From: JAWWPG01 sp963820035
GTDB taxonomy: Bacteria; Actinomycetota; Actinomycetes; Propionibacteriales; Nocardioidaceae
Reading direction: 5' to 3'
Length of the DNA stretch: 64,000 nucleotides
NCBI GenBank assembly: GCA_963820035.1
Contig: CAWFYK010000002.1
Coordinates: forward strand, 372,001 to 436,000
This document shows positions 1-9,637 of this stretch, piece by piece; position 1 is the stretch's first letter; each line of letters begins with the position of its first letter. A program made the translations under genes and the position numbers. Under the pieces are notes generated by a model, which saw only the letters and a program-made list of their open reading frames with translations, searched no databases and was not told the DNA's origin.

Positions 1-1164
1 GTCTCGCAGGCCCGCGAGCGTGCCCAGGAGGCCGACCTCCTGCGGCTCGGGCTCACCGAGGTCGAGGCGGCGCAGCCCGTTCCCGGCGAGGACTCGGCTC
101 TCCTGGAGGAGGAGCAGCGGCTCGCCCATGCCGACGGCCTGCGGGCGGCCGCCGAGCGAGCCAGATCCGCGTTGGCGGGTGACGAGTCGCTCACCGACGC
201 GGTGGATGCGCTCGGCCTGGTGGCTGCGGCACGCAAGTCCCTCGACGAGGAGCGCGACAACGACCCGGCGCTCGCTGCGCTGGCCGACGCGCTCGCCAGT
301 GCCTCCTATGCCCTTGCGGACGCGGCGGCCGACATCGCGTCCTATGCCGCCGGGGTCGAGACCGACCCCGTCCGGCTGGCCGCGGTCTCCGAACGGCGGG
401 CGGTGCTGACGTCGCTCACCCGCACGTACGGTGATTCGCTCGACGACGTCCTCTCCTGGTCCGCCGATGCCGGGCTGAGGCTGGCCGAGCTCACCGACGA
501 CGAGTCCCGTCTCGATGAGCTCCACGCCGAGCAGGCCGCGCTCGAGGAGCAGCTGCGACGCGCTGGTGCCCGGCTGACCGAGCTGCGGACGGCGGCCGCC
601 GCCACGCTGTCCACTCGGGTCACGGCCGAGCTGGCCAGCCTCGCGATGGCCCATTCGGTGTTCTGCGTCGAGGTGACGCCGCTTTCGGAGCCGGGCAGGC
701 ATGGGCAGGACGAGATCGTGTTCACCTTGGCGACGCACTCCGGTGCGGCCGCCGTACCCCTGGCGAGGGGGGCCTCCGGCGGCGAGCTCTCTCGAGTGAT
801 GCTCGCCGTCGAAGTGTGCCTGGCGGGCAGCGCACCGCCGGCCACGATGGTCTTCGACGAGGTCGACGCCGGGGTGGGCGGCAAGGCTGCCGTCGAGATC
901 GGCCGACGACTGGCCAGACTGGCGGCATCCTCGCAGGTCATCGTCGTGACCCACCTCCCGCAGGTCGCGGCGTTCGCGGACCGGCACCACGTCGTGGTGA
1001 AGAGCAGCGACGGCTCCGTGACCACGAGCGGGGTGTCGGCCCTGGACGAGGCCGGCCGGCTCCGCGAGCTGTCCCGGATGCTGGCCGGGCTGGAGGACTC
1101 CGAGACGGCGCTCGCCCACGCGACGGAGCTGGTCGAACTCGCCAAGGCCACCCGGCAACCCTGA
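1..1164 (+). CDS. recN: DNA repair protein RecN, C-terminal part (5' end outside window)
   Basis: RecN is an SMC-like ATPase that acts early in double-strand break repair. The reading frame is open from the first base, so the N-terminal Walker A half lies upstream of the window. Seen here are a coiled-coil stretch rich in Glu, Leu and Arg, the ABC signature region ARGASGGELSR (about codons 256-266), Walker B with TMVFDEVDAGVGG, and the switch VVTHLPQVAAFADRHH near the end. These are diagnostic of RecN. The stop is followed about 120 bases later by steA, the usual actinobacterial order. Any LexA-controlled promoter would lie upstream and cannot be judged. Confidence 0.95.
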   Translation, partial: VSQARERAQEADLLRLGLTEVEAAQPVPGEDSALLEEEQRLAHADGLRAAAERARSALAGDESLTDAVDALGLVAAARKSLDEERDNDPALAALADALASASYALADAAADIASYAAGVETDPVRLAAVSERRAVLTSLTRTYGDSLDDVLSWSADAGLRLAELTDDESRLDELHAEQAALEEQLRRAGARLTELRTAAAATLSTRVTAELASLAMAHSVFCVEVTPLSEPGRHGQDEIVFTLATHSGAAAVPLARGASGGELSRVMLAVEVCLAGSAPPATMVFDEVDAGVGGKAAVEIGRRLARLAASSQVIVVTHLPQVAAFADRHHVVVKSSDGSVTTSGVSALDEAGRLRELSRMLAGLEDSETALAHATELVELAKATRQP

Positions 1165-1283
1165 CGCGCCGTGAGCGACCGGGCATCCACGCCACGTCGA
1201 ACGCAACAATTGCCCCACCAGCCACAGCAGCCACGTGCGACTCGCGGCGCATATCCACCGATCCGGTCGACTGGTGGGCGAAG

Positions 1284-2474
1284 ATGACCGCAATGAGACT
1301 CTCTACGCTGCGACGATCTCGCACCAAGGCCCTGCCCGGAATCACGTCGGTGGCGCGGGTTGACCGGCGTACCCGCAGCCTCGTCAAACGCGCCAGACCC
1401 GGCGAGATCGCCGTCATCGACCACCTGGACATGGACCGGGCGGCCGCGGTGGCCCTCGCGGAGGCCGGTGTGGTGGCGGTGGTCAACGCGGCACCGTCGA
1501 TCTCCGGTCGCTATCCCAACCTCGGCCCTCGCTACCTCGTCGAGCGGGGTGTCGTGCTCGTCGACGACGTCGGCGGCCGGGTCATGACAGCGGTGCACGA
1601 CGGGGCCGTGGTCCGGGTCGACGGGGAGAACATCTACGTCGATGACGACTTCGTCGCCTCGGGCGTCCGGCAGGACCGGCGGTCAGTCGAGGTTGCCATG
1701 GTGACCGCCGAGGATGGCATCGCGAGCCGTCTCGAGGCCCTCAGCGCCAATGCGGTCGAGCAGGTGCGTCGCGAGCGCGACCTGTTCCTCGACGGCGACG
1801 GGGTCCCGAAGCTGGCCACCCCGATCCGGCATCGACAGGTGCTCGTCGTGGTCCGCGAGTTCGACTACCAGCGTGACCTCGCCTCCCTCAAGCCCTACCT
1901 TCGTGAGAACGACCCGGTCCTGATCGGCGTCGACCGCGGAGCCGACGCGCTCCTCGCCGCCGGTCACCGGCCCGACGTCGTCGTGTGTGACGGCGACGAG
2001 ATCTCAGAGGCCGCGCTGCGCTGCGGCGCCGAGGTCGTGCTCAAGGCCGGAGAGGACGGCCGGGTCAGAGAAGGCGAGCGCATCGAGCGGCTGGGTATCC
2101 GGCATGTGACGTTCCAGACCGGGTGCTCGGCCGAGGACGCCGCCCTGCTGCTGGCCAACGCCAACGAGGCTTCGCTGATCGTCACCGTCGGGATGCCGAG
2201 TGGTCTCGAGGAGCTCCTCGACAAGGGGCGCTCCAGCATGGCCAGCTCGTTCCTCACGCGTGCCGCGGTCGGTTCACGAGTCGCCGATGCGAAAGCCGTG
2301 TCCCAGCTCTACAGCAACCGGATCCGCGGTTGGCTGGTGTTCCTGCTCGTCCTGCTGGCGATCGCCGTCGTGGTCGCCGCCATCGCCACCACGCCGGTCG
2401 GCCAGGACTGGTGGGACCAGCTCCATGCGCGAGCCGTCGATGGCTACAACTGGGCGCAGGGGCAGATCCCGTGA
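1284..2474 (+). CDS. steA: SteA-like cytokinetic/thiamine pyrophosphokinase-fold membrane protein
   Basis: The 396-residue product matches the Rv1697/SteA family in length and order: a large cytoplasmic domain related to thiamine pyrophosphokinase (VLIGVDRGADALLAAGHRPD and VVVCDGDE near the middle) and one transmembrane helix near the C-terminus (GWLVFLLVLLAIAVVVAAIA). In Corynebacterium SteA works with SteB to control peptidoglycan hydrolase activity at division; that role is transferred by family. The frame stays open far upstream into recN, but coding character begins at ATG 1284 (MTAMRLS), with ATG 1293 a close alternative. It overlaps the next gene by 4 bases (GTGA), so the two are probably translationally coupled. 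Confidence 0.85.
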   Translation: MTAMRLSTLRRSRTKALPGITSVARVDRRTRSLVKRARPGEIAVIDHLDMDRAAAVALAEAGVVAVVNAAPSISGRYPNLGPRYLVERGVVLVDDVGGRVMTAVHDGAVVRVDGENIYVDDDFVASGVRQDRRSVEVAMVTAEDGIASRLEALSANAVEQVRRERDLFLDGDGVPKLATPIRHRQVLVVVREFDYQRDLASLKPYLRENDPVLIGVDRGADALLAAGHRPDVVVCDGDEISEAALRCGAEVVLKAGEDGRVREGERIERLGIRHVTFQTGCSAEDAALLLANANEASLIVTVGMPSGLEELLDKGRSSMASSFLTRAAVGSRVADAKAVSQLYSNRIRGWLVFLLVLLAIAVVVAAIATTPVGQDWWDQLHARAVDGYNWAQGQIP

Positions 2475-3409
2475 CCGCGCTCCGCCGTTCCATCTTCGCC
2501 ATCGTCGCGGTCTGCGCTGCCTTCGCCGCCGGCATCGCCCTCGGCAACGGTCCGTTGCAGGGGTCGTCGACGAGCAATGACAGCGTGTCGCTGTCGCACG
2601 CCAACGCCACGCTCGGCGACCAGATCGTCGCCCTGCGCCAGGACAAGGCGTTCAGCGAGGCGCTCGGCAAGGTCGCTGGGCCGACGCTGCTCCACGGCCA
2701 GCTGGCCAACACCGCGGTCGGGATCTTCGTCCTTCCGGGGGTTCGCCCGGCGACCGTCGCCGGCGTCTCAGCGGCCGTCAAACACGCTGGAGGCGAACTG
2801 GCCGTCGTCGCCCATCTCAGTCCCACTCTGGTCGACCCGGGGAAGAAGACCTACGTCGACAGCGTCGCGAGCAACTCGCTCAAGGGCGTCAAGGACCTCC
2901 CGTCCGCTGATGGACTGCCGACGTACAGCCGGATCGGGGCCCTGATCGCCCGGGCCTACACCGGCACCAGCAACGCGCTAGCGGTCGACAACGAAGCCAC
3001 CCAGATCGACGCCCAGCTGCAGGGCGCCAAGCTGGTGTCCCTCGCCGGACCGCTGCAACGACGGGCCAGCGCGGTCGTCGTCCTGTCTGCTGGCGACCAC
3101 GGGAACGCCGACTCCGTCTATGCCGCGCACCAGATCGACCTGCAGGTGATCAATGCCCTCGCTGCGCAGAGCGACGCGGTGCTCGTCGCCGCGCCGGCTA
3201 CGGCGAGCCAGCCCGGCGGGCTGATCTACGAGGTCAACGACAGCTCCACCGGAACCAACGCGATCACCACCCTCGACGTCGTCGGCACCGCCCCCGGGCA
3301 GATCGCCGCCGCCGGAGCACTCGCCGCCGCGGTGAGCGGGCAACCTGGTGCATACGGGATGAAGGGCGACGTCCCCGCCCTCCCCCCGTCCTTCACGACG
3401 AGGAAGTGA
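2471..3409 (+). CDS. steB: SteB/MctB family protein (copper transporter family, PF11382-like)
   Basis: This 312-residue protein has an N-terminal signal anchor (LRRSIFAIVAVCAAFAAGIALG) followed by a coiled-coil and an extracytoplasmic domain rich in Ala and Val, as in Rv1698 (314 residues). The family was named for a role in copper handling in mycobacteria (MctB), and the corynebacterial homologue SteB partners SteA in cell separation. An organism without a mycolate outer membrane more plausibly uses the division role, which is an inference. The start is GTG 2471, overlapping the steA stop by 4 bases. The longer upstream frame is shadowed by steA and lacks signal-peptide logic. Confidence 0.8.
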   Translation: MTALRRSIFAIVAVCAAFAAGIALGNGPLQGSSTSNDSVSLSHANATLGDQIVALRQDKAFSEALGKVAGPTLLHGQLANTAVGIFVLPGVRPATVAGVSAAVKHAGGELAVVAHLSPTLVDPGKKTYVDSVASNSLKGVKDLPSADGLPTYSRIGALIARAYTGTSNALAVDNEATQIDAQLQGAKLVSLAGPLQRRASAVVVLSAGDHGNADSVYAAHQIDLQVINALAAQSDAVLVAAPATASQPGGLIYEVNDSSTGTNAITTLDVVGTAPGQIAAAGALAAAVSGQPGAYGMKGDVPALPPSFTTRK

Positions 3410-3540
3410 CGCATCGGGGGCCGCAGCACCGTGACCGCTTTCGGCGTGGTGGTTTTCCCGACCGGCTTCAGGCTTGATAGATTCGAACCCCGTGGACGGG
3501 CGGGTTCTCCCGCCGCACTCGATCTCCGCGGGAGTGGGAT

Positions 3541-5231
<1,691 letters not shown>

Positions 5232-5232
<1 letters not shown>

Positions 5233-5813
5233 TGCCGGAGATCGCCGACACCGACATGAGCTGGCCGGTCGTCGACACCGCCGAGGAGTACGCCGGCAGC
5301 ATCGTCAGCATCCGGCGGGACACCCTGCGCGGATCCGACGGCGACACCTTCCAGCGCGAGGTCGTCAGCCACAAGGGCGCCGTCGGCATCGTGGCCCTCG
5401 ACCACGAGGACCGCGTGCTGATCGTCACGCAGTACCGGCACCCCGCCCGGCAGCGACTCGTCGAGCTGCCGGCCGGTCTGCTCGACAAGTCGGGGGAGGA
5501 CCCCCTCGAGGCCGCCAAGCGCGAGCTGGCCGAGGAGGGTCACATCGAGGCCGACCGTTGGCACCTGCTGCTGGAGCTGATGCCGAGCCCGGGTATCAGC
5601 GATGAGACCATCACCGTCTATCTCGCCGAGGGTGTGGTCGACACCGGGGCTCCCGACGGCTTCGTGGCGCAGCACGAGGAGTCGACCATGACCCGACAGT
5701 GGGTGCCGCTCACGGATCTCGTCGAGGCCGCGCTCGACGGTCGAGTGAAGAACGCTGCGCTGGTCGCCGGGGTGCTGGCCACCTGGGCTCGCCGCGGGCT
5801 CGAGGCGCGCTAG
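5232..5813 (+). CDS. Nudix hydrolase, ADP-ribose pyrophosphatase type
   Basis: The 193-residue protein resembles the ADP-ribose pyrophosphatase Nudix family (Rv1700 position in the conserved cluster). ELPAGLLD precedes the Nudix box, whose helix reads GEDPLEAAKRELAEEGHI, so the metal-binding REL-EE core is present. The glycine that normally follows EE-x in the box is His here. It probably hydrolyses ADP-ribose or a related sugar nucleotide to AMP plus a sugar phosphate. Its ATG overlaps the pyrG stop by one base. It was placed by family and context; the exact substrate cannot be read from the sequence. Confidence 0.85.
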
Positions 5814-5950
5814 CGGCGCTAGCGGTGCGCCCCGGGGTCGACAACCGTCCCCGATTGTGTGTCCGCTGCTGGTCACCGAGTGAGACGATGTGGATAGGAT
5901 CCTGAGGCCCCGCGGAGCGCGGGTGCCGTCCATCCCGAGAAAGGCGCAAC

Positions 5951-7066
5951 ATGCTCGTCGGCGTACCGAAGGAAGTCAAGAACCACGAGTACCGGGTGGC
6001 CATCACCCCCGCGGGGGTTCACGAGCTCGTCACACATGGTCATGACGTCGTCGTCCAGGCGAGTGCGGGAGTCGGGTCCTCGATCACCGACGAGGAGTTC
6101 GTCGCGGCGGGTGCGAAGATCCTGCCGACCGCGGACGACGTGTGGCAGGCGGGCGACCTGATCCTCAAGGTCAAGGAGCCGATCGCCGAGGAGTACGGCC
6201 GGATGCGGGACGGACAGACGCTGTTCACCTACCTTCACCTGGCCGCCTCTCGGGAGTGCACCGACGCGTTGCTCACGCAGCAGGTCACCGCGATCGCCTA
6301 CGAGACCGTGCAGACCCCCGACCTGGCTCTGCCACTGCTCGCCCCGATGTCGGAGGTGGCCGGCCGGCTCGCCCCGCAGTGCGGTGCCTACCACCTGATG
6401 CGCCAAGGAGGTGGCCGCGGAGTCCTGATGGGTGGCGTCTCCGGTGTCTATGCCGCGAAGGTCGTGGTCATCGGCGCCGGCGTCTCAGGCATGAACGCTG
6501 CGGCGATCGCCCTCGGCATGCAGGCGGAGGTGCTGCTCCTCGACCGCAACATCGAGCGGCTGCGCCAGGCCGACCGGATCTACCAAGGCCACCTGCAGAC
6601 CATCGCGTCCAACAAGTACGAGGTCGAGCGGGCGGTGCTCGATGCCGACCTGGTGATCGGCGCCGTGCTGGTGCCGGGCGCGAAGGCGCCGATGCTGATC
6701 TCCAACGAGCTGGTCTCCCGGATGAAGCCGGGGTCGGTGCTCGTCGACATCTCGATCGACCAGGGTGGCTGCTTCGAGGACTCCCGGCCGACCACGCACG
6801 ACAACCCGACCTACCAGGTGCACAACTCGGTGTTCTACTGCGTGGCCAACATGCCGGGCGCCGTACCGCACACCTCGACCTACGCGCTGACCAACGTCAC
6901 CTTGCCGTATGCCGTGGCGATCGCCGACAAGGGCTGGCGCGACGCGCTTCGCGAGGATCACTCGCTGGCGCTCGGGCTGAACACCCACGCGGGCGAGCTC
7001 ACCTATGCACCGGTCGCCGACGCCCACGGGCTCGGCTACCGGACGTTGGAGGAGGTTCTCGCCTGA
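5951..7066 (+). CDS. ald: Alanine dehydrogenase
   Basis: The NAD-dependent enzyme interconverts L-alanine and pyruvate plus ammonia. The 371-residue length and the N-terminus MLVGVPKEVKNHEYRVA are typical. Substrate and catalytic elements include FTYLHLA and MSEVAGRLAPQCGAYHL, and the Rossmann motif is VVIGAGVSGMNAAAIALG. C-terminal NMPGAVPHTSTYALTNVTLP is characteristic of Ald. A purine-rich GAGAAAGG ribosome site precedes ATG 5951. The gene sits between the Nudix gene and xerD, an insertion relative to the mycobacterial order, and its end overlaps the xerD start. Confidence 0.96.
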   Translation: MLVGVPKEVKNHEYRVAITPAGVHELVTHGHDVVVQASAGVGSSITDEEFVAAGAKILPTADDVWQAGDLILKVKEPIAEEYGRMRDGQTLFTYLHLAASRECTDALLTQQVTAIAYETVQTPDLALPLLAPMSEVAGRLAPQCGAYHLMRQGGGRGVLMGGVSGVYAAKVVVIGAGVSGMNAAAIALGMQAEVLLLDRNIERLRQADRIYQGHLQTIASNKYEVERAVLDADLVIGAVLVPGAKAPMLISNELVSRMKPGSVLVDISIDQGGCFEDSRPTTHDNPTYQVHNSVFYCVANMPGAVPHTSTYALTNVTLPYAVAIADKGWRDALREDHSLALGLNTHAGELTYAPVADAHGLGYRTLEEVLA

Positions 7067-8019
7067 GCGATCGCGGGCTGGGCGGGCCGGGCCTCAGCTC
7101 GGCGGCGAGCACCTATCTCGACCATCTCGCCGTCGAACGCGGCCTGGCAGCCAACACGCTCGCGTCGTACCGCCGTGACCTGCGGCGCTATCTGCTGTTC
7201 GGCGAGGAGCGCGGGCTGGTCCGGGTCGACGAGGTGACGACGCAGCACGTGCGGGACTTCCTGGCCGGGTTGCGGGAGGGCGATGCGGACCATCCGCGGC
7301 TCGGGGCCAGCAGCGCGGCCCGGACGGTGGTGGCGGTGCGTGGCTTCCACAAGTTCGCGCTCCGCGAAGGGCTCAGCCCGACCGACCCGGCTGCCCTCGT
7401 CACCCCGCCGGTGCCGGCGAAGCGGTTGCCGAAGGCGCTGCCGCTGGCTGACGTGGAGGCGATCCTGCGGGCATCGGGCGCCGCGGGTACGACGCTTGCG
7501 TTGCGCGACCAGGCGCTGCTCGAGCTGCTCTATGGCAGCGGCGCCCGGATCTCCGAAGCCGTCGGCCTCGACGTCGACGACCTCGATCTGGACCACGCTG
7601 TCGTCCGGTTGGCGGGCAAAGGCGGCAAGGAGCGGGTGGTACCGGTGGGGAGCTACGCCGTCGAGGCGATCCGGACCTACCTGCAGCTGGGCCGTCCCGA
7701 GCTGGCCCGGACGGGTGGGAAGGCCGCTGCCAGCGCCGCAGCCGTCTTCCTCAACTCCCGCGGTGGCCGGCTCTCCCGGCAGTCGGCCTGGGCCGTGCTC
7801 CGCAAGGCGGCGGCCGCGGCGGGCATCGACGCCGATGTCTCGCCGCACACGATGCGACACTCGTTCGCGACGCACCTGCTCGACGGCGGGGCCGACGTCC
7901 GCGTCGTCCAGGAGCTCCTCGGCCACGCCTCGGTCACGACGACGCAGATCTACACACTCGTCACGGTCGACAAGCTGCGCGAGGTCTACGCCACAGCCCA
8001 CCCCCGCGCCCTTCATTGA
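7063..8019 (+). CDS. xerD: Tyrosine recombinase XerD (chromosome dimer resolution)
   Basis: XerD with XerC resolves chromosome dimers at dif. The C-terminal catalytic domain shows all key residues: Arg in GSGARISEAVGL, Lys in GKGGKERVVP, His-x-x-Arg in HTMRHSFATHLL, His in LGHASV, and the nucleophile Tyr in TTTQIYT. The N-terminal core-binding domain begins SSAASTYLDHLAVERGLAANTL. No ATG, GTG or TTG lies near the expected N-terminus. The best start is CTG 7063, overlapping the ald stop (CTGA) and placed seven bases after a perfect GGAGGAGG. This gives 318 residues, normal for XerD. Confidence 0.93.
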   Translation: MSDRGLGGPGLSSAASTYLDHLAVERGLAANTLASYRRDLRRYLLFGEERGLVRVDEVTTQHVRDFLAGLREGDADHPRLGASSAARTVVAVRGFHKFALREGLSPTDPAALVTPPVPAKRLPKALPLADVEAILRASGAAGTTLALRDQALLELLYGSGARISEAVGLDVDDLDLDHAVVRLAGKGGKERVVPVGSYAVEAIRTYLQLGRPELARTGGKAAASAAAVFLNSRGGRLSRQSAWAVLRKAAAAAGIDADVSPHTMRHSFATHLLDGGADVRVVQELLGHASVTTTQIYTLVTVDKLREVYATAHPRALH

Positions 8020-8021
8020 CC

Positions 8022-8175
8022 ATCCGAGACTTTCGACACCACCATCCGAGACTTTCGGTACGACGATCCGAGACTTTCGGTACGACGATCCGAGACTTTC
8101 GGCACGACGATCCGAGACTTCTGGCAGCACCATCCGAGACTTTCGGCAGCACCATCCGAGACGTGCCGGATCGAC
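8022..8175. repeat. Seven tandem copies of a 22-bp repeat downstream of xerD
   Basis: The core ATCCGAGAC occurs at 8022, 8044, 8066, 8088, 8110, 8132 and 8154, an exact 22-bp period starting three bases after the xerD stop. The fuller core ATCCGAGACTTTCGG contains a small dyad (CCGA...TCGG, five-base loop). Variation is confined mainly to the seven bases between cores, which alternate between tacgacg-, cacgacg- and cagcacc-like forms; the last unit decays after GAGAC. There are no unique spacers, so this is not CRISPR. The function is unknown. The arrangement resembles iterons, but a replication gene is absent. Confidence 0.95.
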
Positions 8176-8193
8176 CGCTGGTCGTCAACAAGG

Positions 8194-8265
8194 TTGTCCC
8201 CAGGTGGGGACGACGTGTGTACGCCGCGCCAGCCGTTGTGCACAGGGAGTGGGGGGTTATGCACA
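8194..8265. promoter_or_regulatory. Cluster of three DnaA-box-like nonamers and a short hairpin upstream of parA
   Basis: TTGTCCCCA (8194-8202), TTGTGCACA (8236-8244) and TTATGCACA (8257-8265) resemble the DnaA box TTATNCACA/TTGTCCACA, all on the + strand. The last fits the E. coli-style consensus exactly and the last two are 21 bp apart. A hairpin GTCCCC-AGGT-GGGGAC (8196-8211) overlaps the first. The block lies between the 22-bp repeat array and parA. It may be a DnaA-titration or DnaA-regulated promoter site; that is an inference, as box-like nonamers also occur by chance. Confidence 0.5.
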
Positions 8266-8357
8266 GATTGCGGCCGTTGCTTGTCCGCGTCGTCGCGCGC
8301 GGCTTAGAGTCGCAGCGCCGGGCGATTTGACGATCTGTAGACATGGGAAGAGCCGAC

Positions 8358-9323
8358 GTGAGCGAGCCGACCTTCGTGCACCCCCCGAAAACTCCGGTCG
8401 ACGCCCGTGCGGCGACCGACCCCATGGAGGCCACCATCAGCGAGCTGCGTGCTCATGAGCCGGTCGACGAGCCCGGTCCGACGCTGATCGGCCCGACCGG
8501 TCGGCCGATGCCCACCTTCCCCGAACCGGCGCCCGTGACCGACCACGGCAAGGCCTACGTCATCACGCTGTGCAACCAGAAGGGCGGCGTCGGCAAGACC
8601 ACGACCGTGATCAACCTCGGAGCTGCGATGGCCGAGCTCGGCCGTCGCGTGTTGCTGGTCGACTTCGACCCGCAGGCATCGCTGACCGTCGGCTTCGGCC
8701 TCAACCCGAACAAGGTCGAGACCACGATCTACCCGCTGATGATGGGCAGCGGTCTCTCACTCGACGATGTCATCGTGCCGACGGGGACACCGGGCGTCGA
8801 CCTGATCCCGTCCAACATCGACTTCGCCGCGGCCGAGATGCAGCTCATCAATGAGGTGGGGCGCGAGCAGGTGCTGGCCCGGGCGCTTGCTCCGGCCGTC
8901 GAGACCTACGACATCATCCTGATCGACTGCCAGCCGTCGCTCGGGCTGCTCACCGTCAACGCGCTCGCCGCTGCCGACGGGGTCATCGTGCCGCTCGAGT
9001 GCGAGTACTTCGCCCTCCGCGGCGTCGCCCTGCTCACCGGCACCATCGACAAGGTGCAGAAGCGGCTCAACCCGCGGCTCGAGATCGTCGGGCTGCTCGG
9101 CACGATGTACGACGGCCGGACCCTGCACAGCCGTGAGGTGCTGCACACACTGGTGGAAGGTTGGGGTGACGACGTGTTCCACACGGTGATCCGCCGTACC
9201 GTCAAGTTCTCCGAGGCCACCGTCGCCGGCGAGCCCCTGACCGCCTACGCGAGCACGTCCAGCGGCGCCGAGGCCTACCGGCAGCTCGCGAGGGAGGTGC
9301 TCGCGCGGTGTCACGACGCGTAA
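8358..9323 (+). CDS. parA: ParA/Soj-family ATPase of the scpAB cluster
   Basis: This P-loop ATPase belongs to the ParA/MinD class that positions DNA or protein cargo. The deviant Walker A motif is KGGVGKTTTVINLG, and the switch motifs LVDFDPQASLTVGFG and IILIDCQPSLGLLT follow in order. A roughly 65-residue Pro-rich N-terminal extension precedes the ATPase, as in Rv1708. GTG 8358 (MSEPTF) is preferred because GGGAAGAG lies just upstream, while ATG 8343 has no ribosome site. It is distinct from the oriC-linked chromosomal ParA and lacks a full ParB neighbour. Coupling to scpA and scpB suggests a role linked to the SMC complex. Confidence 0.9.
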   Translation: MSEPTFVHPPKTPVDARAATDPMEATISELRAHEPVDEPGPTLIGPTGRPMPTFPEPAPVTDHGKAYVITLCNQKGGVGKTTTVINLGAAMAELGRRVLLVDFDPQASLTVGFGLNPNKVETTIYPLMMGSGLSLDDVIVPTGTPGVDLIPSNIDFAAAEMQLINEVGREQVLARALAPAVETYDIILIDCQPSLGLLTVNALAAADGVIVPLECEYFALRGVALLTGTIDKVQKRLNPRLEIVGLLGTMYDGRTLHSREVLHTLVEGWGDDVFHTVIRRTVKFSEATVAGEPLTAYASTSSGAEAYRQLAREVLARCHDA

Positions 9324-9637
9324 ACCTGCCCGGCTACGACGAGCTGTTCCGCGCCACCAGGACGGCTGGCGACCCGTCGCCCGAGCCGGCGACCGCAGGG
9401 CGCGACGCCCGGCTGACGAAGCCCAGCGGTCGGGTGCGACACGACGAGAAGATCACCATCTATGTCACGGCCGACGAGCTTCTCGAGCTCGAACACACCC
9501 GGCTGACGCTTCGAGGTGACCACGGTCTGGCGGTCGACCGCGGCCGGATCGTCCGGGAGGCGATCCACCTCGCGCTCGAGGACGTGGCTGCCCACGGGGA
9601 CGACAGCGCTCTCGTGCGGCGGTTGCGCGCCCAGTGA
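9308..9637 (+). CDS. Small ribbon-helix-helix-like partner protein between parA and scpA
   Basis: The 109-residue product starts at GTG 9308, inside the end of parA (16-base overlap), and runs 4 bases into scpA, so it is embedded in the translational chain. Its N-terminal half is disordered (many Pro, Ala, Thr). The C-terminal half, from KITIYVTADELLELEH to IVREAIHLALEDV, has the strand-helix-helix pattern of CopG/omega-type DNA-binding proteins. Such small RHH proteins act as centromere-binding partners of ParA ATPases on plasmids; a similar role here is an inference. Confidence 0.7.
   Translation: MSRRVNLPGYDELFRATRTAGDPSPEPATAGRDARLTKPSGRVRHDEKITIYVTADELLELEHTRLTLRGDHGLAVDRGRIVREAIHLALEDVAAHGDDSALVRRLRAQ

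Noticed and set aside
8022..8175. CRISPR array
   Set aside because: Repeats are contiguous at 22 bp with only short variable linkers, no 30-40 base unique spacers and no cas genes nearby.
8176..8342. Chromosomal or plasmid replication origin
   Set aside because: DnaA-like boxes and iteron-like repeats are suggestive, but there is no dnaA, dnaN, gyrB or rep gene and no AT-rich unwinding region; left as a finding only.
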